From the NCBI GenBank assembly GCA_012841845.1, contig DUTZ01000338.1:1-7422 (forward strand): a stretch of DNA of 7,422 nucleotides. The letters run 5' to 3'. Source of the DNA: Actinomycetales bacterium. GTDB lineage: Bacteria; Actinomycetota; Actinomycetes; Mycobacteriales; Mycobacteriaceae. The notes under the pieces were generated by a model, which was not told the DNA's origin, searched no databases, and saw only the letters and a program-made list of their open reading frames with translations. The position numbers and the translations under genes were made by a program. Of the stretch, positions 1-4,560 are shown one piece after another (within the stretch, counting starts at the first letter, position 1; each line of letters opens with the position of its first letter).

Positions 1-32
1 ACGAGCGCGCCGGCGACGGCGGCGGCGGCCAC
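1..32 (-). other. Possible N-terminus of a divergent secreted protein (edge fragment)
   Basis: Read on the minus strand, the frame that passes through a GTG at 32-30 encodes an Ala/Val/Leu-rich stretch (VAAAAVAGAL). Just upstream in the same frame is VRLLPAVLS. Together they resemble an Arg-headed signal peptide or first membrane helix. However, the frame has no ATG, GTG or TTG between its upstream stop (about 129) and the GTG at 32, and that GTG has no purine-rich ribosome site. Either the gene starts at this GTG, or the resemblance is chance in GC-rich DNA. The rest would lie left of the window. Confidence 0.15.
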
Positions 33-164
33 GGACAGGACGGCGGGGAGGAGTCGGACGGCGCACGGGGTCGTTCCGGGATACGGGGCGACGACGACGA
101 GGCGCGCAGCCGCAGGACGTGGTCGTCGTCACCCTATTCCCCCACCTCCGCCCCACGGGGTCCC

Positions 165-177
165 TACTATCAAAAAC
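165..177 (+). promoter_or_regulatory. -10 box of a leaderless promoter for the acyl-CoA dehydrogenase
   Basis: TACTAT at 165-170 fits the actinobacterial -10 pattern TANNNT. It is followed by exactly 7 nt (CAAAAAC) and then the ATG at 178. This spacing puts the transcription start at the A of the ATG, giving an mRNA without a leader. No Shine-Dalgarno sequence precedes the ATG, which agrees. No good -35 hexamer is visible. The rest of 1-164 shows nothing else I can support. Confidence 0.6.
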
Positions 178-1341
178 ATGCCGAGTAGCTTGTTTCCCGA
201 ATACCGCGCGGCCTGGGAGGACGACCAGGTCCACGACTTCCGCATGCACGCCCGCGAGTTCATGGCCAGGGAGGTCACCCCCCACCAGGAGCGGTGGGCA
301 CAGAACAAGCAGGTGGACCGCGAGCTGTGGAACAAGATGGGCGCGGCCGGACTGCTGTGCACCGAGATCCCCGAGGAGCTCGGCGGCCTGGGCCAGCACT
401 TCGGCTACGAGGCCGTGGTGCAGGAGGAGCTGTGCCTGGCCAACGACTTCTGCGTGGGCTACGGCGTGGCGTCGACCATCGTGCCGCCGTACATCGCCAA
501 CTACGGGACCGACGAGCAGAAGCAGACGTGGCTGCCCAAGCTGGCGAGCGGCGAGATGGTGGGCGCCATCGCGATGACCGAGCCCGGCACCGGGTCGGAC
601 CTGCAGAACATCACGACCACCGCCCGGCGCGAGGGCGACGAGTACGTGATCAACGGCTCCAAGACCTTCATCACCAACGGCTCGCTGGCCGACCTGGTGA
701 TCATCGTGTGCAAGACCGACCCCGAGGGCGGGCACGCGGGGATGTCGCTCATCGTGGCCGAGGTCAACGACCTTCCGGGCTTCGAGCGCGGGCGCGTGCT
801 GGAGAAGATCGGCATGCACGGGCAGGACACGCGCGAGCTGTTCTTCAACGACATGCGCGTGCCCGCCGAGAACCTCCTCGGCACCGAGGAGGGTCAGGGC
901 TTCTACCAGCTCATGAACCAGCTCGGCCGGGAGCGGCTCATCATCGGCGTGACGGGCGTGGCCGCCGCCGAGGCCGCCGTGATCGAAGCGCTGGCCTACG
1001 CCAGGGAGCGCGAGGCGTTCGGCAAGCCGATCCTCAAGTTCCAGAACACGCGCTTCGTCCTGGCCGAGTGCAAGGCCGAGGTGCTGGCCGGCAAGGCGTT
1101 CATGGACTACTGCGTGCAGCTGGCCAAGGACGACAAGCTCGACGCCGCCACCGCCTCGATGGCCAAGATGTGGGCCACCGACAAGCAGGGCGAGGTCGTG
1201 GACAAGTGCCTGCAGATCTTCGGCGGCTACGGCTACATGATGGAGTACCCCATCGCCAAGGCCTACGCCGCGGCCCGCGTCCAGCGGATCTACGGCGGGA
1301 CCAACGAGATCATGAAGGAGCTCGTCGGGCGGACCCTGTAG
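178..1341 (+). CDS. Acyl-CoA dehydrogenase, LCAD/isovaleryl-CoA-type
   Basis: A 387-residue flavoenzyme of the acyl-CoA dehydrogenase family, the usual length. It should catalyse FAD-dependent alpha,beta-dehydrogenation of an acyl-CoA, the first step of beta-oxidation or branched-chain acyl-CoA breakdown, passing electrons to ETF in the cytoplasm. Visible are the N-terminal helical domain (to about 125), the FAD/substrate signature AMTEPGTGSD at 132-141, the middle beta domain (to about 235), and the C-terminal helical domain with RERLIIG (251-257), AFGKPI (280-285), the FAD-binding QIFGGYGYMMEYPI (346-359) and IYGGTNEIMKE (371-381). The MCAD-type catalytic Glu position in IYxGT is Gly373, as in LCAD and isovaleryl-CoA dehydrogenase, so the base is probably Glu270 in VIEALAYAR. 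The start is fixed by a leaderless -10 box at 165-170. A DUF4442 thioesterase-like gene follows 80 nt downstream. Chain length or branching of the substrate cannot be told. Confidence 0.95.
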   Translation: MPSSLFPEYRAAWEDDQVHDFRMHAREFMAREVTPHQERWAQNKQVDRELWNKMGAAGLLCTEIPEELGGLGQHFGYEAVVQEELCLANDFCVGYGVASTIVPPYIANYGTDEQKQTWLPKLASGEMVGAIAMTEPGTGSDLQNITTTARREGDEYVINGSKTFITNGSLADLVIIVCKTDPEGGHAGMSLIVAEVNDLPGFERGRVLEKIGMHGQDTRELFFNDMRVPAENLLGTEEGQGFYQLMNQLGRERLIIGVTGVAAAEAAVIEALAYAREREAFGKPILKFQNTRFVLAECKAEVLAGKAFMDYCVQLAKDDKLDAATASMAKMWATDKQGEVVDKCLQIFGGYGYMMEYPIAKAYAAARVQRIYGGTNEIMKELVGRTL

Positions 1342-1345
1342 GGCG

Positions 1346-1397
1346 GGCGACAGGGCGGTCGCCGGGGCGGGTCGGCACACCCCGGAGGGCGCCGACC
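1346..1397 (+). terminator. Tandem stem-loops after the acyl-CoA dehydrogenase
   Basis: Two perfect inverted repeats lie just after the stop codon. The first is GGCGAC (1346-1351) with GTCGCC (1358-1363), with a 6-nt loop. The second is GGTCGGC (1370-1376) with GCCGACC (1391-1397), with a 14-nt loop. Neither has a U-tract, which is common for high-GC actinobacterial terminators. They separate the dehydrogenase from the DUF4442 gene, which seems to have its own promoter at 1409. Termination is inferred from position and symmetry only. Confidence 0.45.
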
Positions 1398-1408
1398 TTA
1401 CCGGCGGG

Positions 1409-1421
1409 TAACCTCGCCGTC
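1409..1421 (+). promoter_or_regulatory. -10 box of a leaderless promoter for the DUF4442 gene
   Basis: TAACCT at 1409-1414 matches TANNNT and is followed by 7 nt before ATG 1422. This is the same geometry as at 165-178. No Shine-Dalgarno sequence is present before the ATG, so leaderless transcription from the A of the start codon is likely. A -35 hexamer is not recognisable. Confidence 0.5.
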
Positions 1422-1922
1422 ATGACCCCGGACACCCCCTCCCCGCCCGCCGACACCCCGACCCTCCAGCTCTGGAAGAAGGCCACTGCCCTGCCGTTCG
1501 GCTCGCGCCTGTTCACCGCCGCCGTGAGCCTCAAGGCGCCGTACTTCCGTACGGCGCTGCCCCACGTCGTGGAGATGCGGCCGGGCCGCTGCGTGGTGCG
1601 CGGGCCGCTGTGGTGGGGCAACAAGAACCACATCGGGACCTTCCACGTGATCGCCGCGTGCAACCTCGCCGAGTTCGCGATGGGCATGGTCGCCGAGGCC
1701 ACCGTGCCCACCACCCACCGCTGGATCCCGGTGGGCATGCAGACCGCCTACCCGGCCAAGGCGACCGGCGGGCTCACCGTGACGGCCGAGCTCGCGGAGA
1801 TCCCGGACTTCACGCAGATCACCAGCGGCACGGACATCCCGATCCCGCTGACCTTCGTGGACGCCGCGGGCAACGAGCCGATCACGGGCACCATCACGAT
1901 CCGGGTCTCGCCCAAGAAGTAG
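1422..1922 (+). CDS. DUF4442 hotdog-fold protein, probable acyl-CoA thioesterase
   Basis: A 166-residue protein that I assign to the DUF4442 group of single-domain hotdog proteins, related to PaaI/YiiD-type thioesterases. After a Pro-rich, probably disordered start (1-14) comes LWKKATALPFGSRLFT and then the hotdog domain. The segment NKNHIGTFHVIAACNLAEFA (67-86) occupies the central hotdog helix, with Asn69, His70, Gly72, His75 and Glu84 as candidate active-site residues. The strands VTAELAEI and GTITIRVS close the sheet. Role by inference: hydrolysis of an acyl-CoA thioester, perhaps relieving CoA-ester build-up next to the acyl-CoA dehydrogenase 80 nt upstream. The start is set by the Met that follows the TAACCT -10 box; the frame is open further upstream inside the dehydrogenase gene, but that part is a shadow. 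Family call is fairly secure, substrate unknown. Confidence 0.85.
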   Translation: MTPDTPSPPADTPTLQLWKKATALPFGSRLFTAAVSLKAPYFRTALPHVVEMRPGRCVVRGPLWWGNKNHIGTFHVIAACNLAEFAMGMVAEATVPTTHRWIPVGMQTAYPAKATGGLTVTAELAEIPDFTQITSGTDIPIPLTFVDAAGNEPITGTITIRVSPKK

Positions 1923-1935
1923 GGCCGGGCGGAGC

Positions 1936-1970
1936 GTCGGCGGGGTGCCGTGAGGCGCCCCGCTCCCGAC
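1936..1970 (+). terminator. GNRA-capped stem-loop after the DUF4442 gene
   Basis: CGGGGTGCC (1941-1949) pairs with GGCGCCCCG (1954-1962), nine pairs with one G-U, closed by the loop GTGA, a GNRA tetraloop. After a 3-nt bulge (1963-1965) the stem continues as GTCGG (1936-1940) with CCGAC (1966-1970). It begins 14 nt after the stop codon. There is no U-tract. A rho-independent-like terminator or mRNA 3' end stabiliser is the simplest reading. Confidence 0.6.
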
Positions 1971-1986
1971 AACAGCGCACACGTCA

Positions 1987-2033
1987 TCCAACAGTGTGCA
2001 TGAACGGCGTTCCCCGCCGATACCGCTGTTGGA
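1987..2033. repeat. Nested inverted repeat upstream of the membrane-protein operon
   Basis: TCCAACAG (1987-1994) is the exact reverse complement of CTGTTGGA (2026-2033). Two more pairs, one of them G-U, can extend the stem inward. Inside the loop, CGGCG (2005-2009) pairs with CGCCG (2015-2019). The element lies about 35 bp upstream of the predicted -35 box at 2069, so it is not in that operon's own transcript. It could act as DNA (regulator site) or in a read-through RNA. No gene is seen in 1971-2062. Confidence 0.45.
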
Positions 2034-2062
2034 GAGGTTTACGCGCCGGAGACACCCCCGAC

Positions 2063-2077
2063 TTTCCGTTGCGGAAA
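2063..2077. promoter_or_regulatory. Operator copy 1 (15-bp palindrome over the -35 box)
   Basis: TTTCCGTTGCGGAAA is a perfect inverted repeat with 6-bp arms around TTG. It overlaps the -35 hexamer TTGCGG (2069-2074). A near-identical palindrome lies 34 bp downstream. The likely ligand is the winged-helix regulator encoded at 2627-2947 in the same operon; that link is inferred. Confidence 0.6.
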
Positions 2078-2097
2078 CGGAAAAAGAGGGCTACGCT
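2069..2097 (+). promoter_or_regulatory. Promoter of the membrane protein-regulator operon
   Basis: TTGCGG (2069-2074) and TACGCT (2092-2097) are separated by exactly 17 bp, a good sigma-70 (SigA) type arrangement. Transcription should start near 2102-2104, giving a leader of about 35 nt that carries the ribosome site GAAGGG (2125-2130) 8 nt before ATG 2139. Confidence 0.65.
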
Positions 2098-2111
2098 TTC
2101 CATGGCGGAAA
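2097..2111. promoter_or_regulatory. Operator copy 2 (15-bp palindrome over the start site)
   Basis: TTTCCATGGCGGAAA shares TTTCC, the inner GC and GGAAA with copy 1 at 2063-2077. Its palindromic arms can be extended by one base on each side (C2096 with G2112). It covers the last base of the -10 box and the predicted transcription start, a standard place for a repressor to act. Confidence 0.6.
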
Positions 2112-2138
2112 GATCGGCCTCGACGAAGGGCGGACGCC

Positions 2139-2624
2139 ATGACCGGCGACGACACCACCGGCTACGACCCGCGATCGGCGCTGGCCGACGTGGCCACCGC
2201 CCGCGAGGCGGTCGCCGACCGGCTCGTCACCCCGTGGTGGTACCACCCGGTGCTCGGCGCGCTGCTCGCGGTGCTCGTCCTCGTCAACGTGATCGAGGTC
2301 CCCACCGCGGTGGCCCTGCCCGTGATCCTGCTCTGCGCGGTGGGCTTCCTCCTGCTCGGGGCCGCCTACAAGAAGATCACCGGGATGTGGGTGGACCTGC
2401 GCAACACCGGCCCGCGCTCCCGGGCGTGGTGGGCCGGCTACGCCGTGGTCGTCCTGGTGATGGTGCTCGTCCCGGTGCTGTTCGACGTACGGCTCGGCCT
2501 GTGGGCGGGCGTGGGCGTGGCCGTGGTGGTCTTTGCGGTGACCGTGCTCGTCGGCCGGAAGATCGACGCCGAACTCCGCGCCGAGATCCGCTCCGGCGCC
2601 GCCCCCCTGCCCCGGAGCGCCTGA
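2139..2624 (+). CDS. Four-helix membrane protein of unknown function
   Basis: A 161-residue protein I do not recognise by name. Residues 1-33 are polar and form a probable amphipathic helix (SALADVATAREAVADRLV). Four hydrophobic segments follow, at about 37-52, 57-76, 97-115 and 120-139. They are arranged as two hairpins joined by a basic loop (KKITGMWVDLRNTGPRSR), and a charged tail (GRKIDAELRAEI) ends the protein. By the positive-inside rule the loop and both termini are cytoplasmic. ATG 2139 has the ribosome site GAAGGG 8 nt upstream and lies about 35 nt after the predicted transcription start. The stop is 2 nt before the regulator gene, so the two are one transcript with probable translational coupling. 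Expression is probably controlled by that regulator through the twin palindromes at 2063 and 2097. The function could be membrane stress response or transport, but nothing in the sequence decides this. Confidence 0.85.
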   Translation: MTGDDTTGYDPRSALADVATAREAVADRLVTPWWYHPVLGALLAVLVLVNVIEVPTAVALPVILLCAVGFLLLGAAYKKITGMWVDLRNTGPRSRAWWAGYAVVVLVMVLVPVLFDVRLGLWAGVGVAVVVFAVTVLVGRKIDAELRAEIRSGAAPLPRSA

Positions 2625-2626
2625 CC

Positions 2627-2947
2627 ATGGGCAGGCGCACGACCCCGACGTTCGACGAGGTGATCCACGCCCCGCACCGCCTGCGCATCTGCGCGCTGCT
2701 GGCCCAGGTGGAGTCCATGGAGTTCGGCGTGGTCCGTGACGAGTTGGGTGTGGCCGACTCCGTGCTGTCCAAGCAACTCAAGGTGCTCGTCGAGGCCGGG
2801 TACGCGAGCACGACCAAGGCCGCGGGCGAGACCGGCCGGGCGCGGACCTGGCTCTCGCTCACGCGCGAGGGCCGGCGCGCGTTCGCGGGCCACGTCGCGG
2901 CGCTGCGGGAGCTCGCCGACGCGGCGGAGGGACTGCCGCCCGGGTAG
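2627..2947 (+). CDS. Small winged-helix transcriptional regulator
   Basis: A 106-residue, single-domain DNA-binding protein of the MarR/ArsR-like winged-helix class, most like the stand-alone HTH_27 type. Helix 1 is HAPHRLRICALLA (14-26). The helix-turn-helix runs FGVVRDELGVADSVLSKQLKVLVEAGYA (33-60), with DSVLSKQLKVL as the probable recognition helix. The wing is STTKAAGETGRARTWLSLT (61-79), followed by a C-terminal helix (REGRRAFAGHVAALRELADAA) that could dimerise. No Cys or His metal cluster and no ligand domain is visible, so how it senses a signal is unclear. The ribosome site GGAG (2614-2617) lies inside the end of the membrane-protein gene, 9 nt before ATG 2627. By inference it represses its own operon through the TTTCC-N5-GGAAA sites. 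Confidence 0.88.
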   Translation: MGRRTTPTFDEVIHAPHRLRICALLAQVESMEFGVVRDELGVADSVLSKQLKVLVEAGYASTTKAAGETGRARTWLSLTREGRRAFAGHVAALRELADAAEGLPPG

Positions 2948-2952
2948 TCCGC

Positions 2953-3003
2953 CGGTTGCGCTTCATCTGTGCCCGCGCAGCGCCCGGGTGCGCTTCATCT
3001 GTG
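2953..3003. repeat. Pair of 19-bp direct repeats, 32 bp apart
   Basis: CGGTTGCGCTTCATCTGTG (2953-2971) recurs at 2985-3003 with one mismatch (T2956 against G2988), including an exact 15-bp core TGCGCTTCATCTGTG. The period of 32 bp is about three helical turns. It lies in the gap between the convergent regulator and flavin-reductase genes. No coding role is seen. The function is unknown. Confidence 0.7.
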
Positions 3004-3009
3004 TGCCAC

Positions 3010-3058
3010 AACGGGTGCGCAACCCGGCGGCCCCGCAACCGAACGGGTGCACAAACCC
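3010..3058. terminator. Two related GGGT...ACCC hairpins between convergent genes
   Basis: CGGGT (3012-3016) pairs with ACCCG (3022-3026) around 5 nt, and GGGT (3045-3048) pairs with ACCC (3055-3058) around 6 nt. Both sit in copies of AACGGGTGC (3010-3018 and 3042-3050), again 32 bp apart. Their place between a plus-strand and a minus-strand gene end suggests a bidirectional transcription end. The stems are short and no U-tract is present on either strand. Confidence 0.35.
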
Positions 3059-3075
3059 TGCGGAGACGCGACGGT

Positions 3076-3594
3076 TTACTCCTCCGCGCCCTCCTCGGAC
3101 GCGTGGCCCGGCTCGACCTCGCCGAGGTCCGACAGTCGCAGCGGGCCCGCCTCGTCGTCGACCTCCGCCGACTCCACCTCGAGCACGAAGCAGGCGTGGT
3201 CCCCCTCCGTGTCGAGCAGGGCCACGCGCCGGCCGACGAACCGCACCGGCAGGGCGCGGACCAGCGGGACGCCACCGGGACCGCGGTCCAGCTCGAGGTC
3301 GGCGAAGGTGTCCACCTCGTCGCCGGACGTGCCGCCGAACCACGCCCCCAGCTCGCGGTCCCCGGCGCGCAGCAGGTGGACGGCGAGGTGGCCCGACCGC
3401 AACGCCACGCGGTACGTCCGGTTGGCCTTGGAGAGCCACACGGCGTGCCGGCGCGGGTCGATCGAGCACTGGGAGTGGAAGCCCACCAGGCAGCCGGCGG
3501 TCTCCTCGTGGTCGGCGGCGGTCACGACCACGGCCGCCCCGTCGAAGAGCTCGTTGATCCGGTCGTAGGCCTCGTCGGTCCCCGGCGTGGTCAT
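3076..3594 (-). CDS. Flavin reductase-like, FMN-binding split-barrel protein
   Basis: A 172-residue protein of the flavin reductase-like (DIM6/NTAB, HpaC-type) family. Such proteins bind FMN and often supply reduced flavin to a monooxygenase, or use it themselves. The FMN-binding part is visible as TAGCLVGFHSQCSIDPRRHAVWL (32-54) followed by SKANRTYRVAL (55-65), which correspond to the family's GxTxxSxxxxSxxPP and SxxT segments, although the usual Pro-Pro is Pro-Arg here. HLAVHLL (69-75), FGGTSGDEVDTF (86-97) and DHACFVLEV (132-140) complete the barrel. The last 20 residues are strongly acidic. The start ATG at 3594 has AGGGGG (3602-3607) 7 nt upstream. It lies 105 nt downstream of the ABC permease on the same strand, and I see no convincing promoter between, so read-through from the exporter operon is possible. 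No partner oxygenase is in the window. Confidence 0.85.
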   Translation of the reverse strand: MTTPGTDEAYDRINELFDGAAVVVTAADHEETAGCLVGFHSQCSIDPRRHAVWLSKANRTYRVALRSGHLAVHLLRAGDRELGAWFGGTSGDEVDTFADLELDRGPGGVPLVRALPVRFVGRRVALLDTEGDHACFVLEVESAEVDDEAGPLRLSDLGEVEPGHASEEGAEE

Positions 3595-3615
3595 CGGTCG
3601 ACCCCCTGTCGTCGT

Positions 3616-3633
3616 GGCCGGTACGCCCCGGCC
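3616..3633 (-). other. Hairpin in the leader of the flavin-reductase gene
   Basis: On the minus strand GGCCGG (3633-3628) pairs perfectly with CCGGCC (3621-3616) around a 6-nt loop. It ends 8 nt upstream of the ribosome site at 3602-3607 and about 65 nt after the permease stop. It may end or weaken transcription from the ABC operon, or shape the flavin-reductase leader. The remaining part of 3595-3699 holds only short GC-rich palindromes such as CCGGCCGG. Confidence 0.35.
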
Positions 3634-3699
3634 GTCGGTGTCCTCCCCACGGCATCACGGCGCGGGGGGCCGGACAACCGGAGACCGGCCGGCCGGGGA

Positions 3700-4560
3700 T
3701 CAGTCCCGCGTGCGGGCGTCGAACGCCTTGAGCGCCAGCGGCGCGATCACCACCGTGAGCACCACGATCCACACGAACGACATGAGCACCGGGTGCTGCA
3801 GGGCCCAGGCGGCGTCCGGGCCCATCGCGGGCGCGTTGCCCCACAGCTCGCGCATGGCCTGGACCACCGCGGAGAGCGGGTTCCACTCGGCCACGACCCG
3901 CAGCCAGTCCGGCATGGTCTCCGGCGGCACGAAGGTGTTGGCGACAAAGGTGATGGGGAAGATCGTGGTGAACATGACCCCGTTGACGGCCTCGATGGTC
4001 TTGATGCGCGAGCCCACGAGGATCCCGATCCAGATCATGGCGAACCCGAACCCGAGCAGCACCAGGTAGCCGAGCACCGCGTCCACGATCCCGCTGCGGA
4101 TCCGCCAGCCGATGAACAGGCCGGTGACCGACATGACGAGCACGCCGAGCGAGGAGTGGACGAGGCTCGAGACGCTGCGGCCGACGAGGATCGACGCGCG
4201 CTGGATGGGCAGGGTGCGGAAGCGGTCGATGATCCCCTTGTTGAGGTCCGTGCACAGGCCGGAGGCGACGACGAAGGAGGCGAACGTCATGGTCTGCGCC
4301 ATGATCCCGGGCAGGAGGAACTCGCGGTAGTTGCCGCCACCGCCCACGGCGATGGCGCCGCCGAAGATGAACCCGAAGAGCAGGACGAACATCACCGGCT
4401 GGATGGTGACGTCGGTGAGCATCTCGGGCTGGCGCTTGATGTGGACGAGGTTGCGGCGGACGTGGGTGGCCACCTGGCGGCCGAAGCCGGGGCCGGCGGG
4501 CCGTTCGCGGTCCGGGGCGACGGGGGCGTCGGCGGCCGGGGGCGTCTGGACGGTGCTCAT
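3700..4560 (-). CDS. ABC-2 type exporter permease, DrrB-like
   Basis: A 286-residue membrane subunit of a DrrAB-type drug/lipid exporter, the usual length. After a Pro/Ala-rich cytoplasmic start comes the amphipathic VRRNLVHIKRQPEML. Six hydrophobic segments follow, at about 52-72, 83-101, 136-152, 161-183, 194-212 and 258-277. The segment DLNKGIIDRFRTLPIQRASILVGR (105-128), between helices 2 and 3, is the characteristic ABC-2 cytoplasmic coupling region. NTFVPPETMPDWLR (208-221) and EWNPLS (225-230) are typical of the long extracytoplasmic loop before the last helix. The start ATG at 4560 overlaps the ATPase stop in an ATGA, showing tight coupling. With the ATPase it should export an amphipathic small molecule or lipid. 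No biosynthetic genes nearby hint at the substrate. Confidence 0.93.
   Translation of the reverse strand: MSTVQTPPAADAPVAPDRERPAGPGFGRQVATHVRRNLVHIKRQPEMLTDVTIQPVMFVLLFGFIFGGAIAVGGGGNYREFLLPGIMAQTMTFASFVVASGLCTDLNKGIIDRFRTLPIQRASILVGRSVSSLVHSSLGVLVMSVTGLFIGWRIRSGIVDAVLGYLVLLGFGFAMIWIGILVGSRIKTIEAVNGVMFTTIFPITFVANTFVPPETMPDWLRVVAEWNPLSAVVQAMRELWGNAPAMGPDAAWALQHPVLMSFVWIVVLTVVIAPLALKAFDARTRD

Noticed and set aside
294..1421. Long plus-strand frame upstream of and in frame with the DUF4442 gene
   Set aside because: It lies inside the acyl-CoA dehydrogenase gene in another frame, is Arg/Gly/Ala-rich without domain motifs, and the leaderless -10 box points to ATG 1422.
2000..2138. Short ORF starting at ATG 2000 through the operon promoter region
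   Set aside because: It has no ribosome site, reads in frame into the membrane-protein gene's shadow frame, and covers the promoter and operators.
3672..3694. Possible minus-strand promoter (TTGTCC as -35) for the flavin-reductase gene
   Set aside because: No TANNNT-like -10 lies at 16-19 nt, and the best alternative has a 14-nt spacer with a poor hexamer.
2963..4255. 430-codon minus-strand frame across flavin reductase and permease
   Set aside because: Runs out of frame through two recognised genes and has an Arg/Pro-rich composition without motifs.
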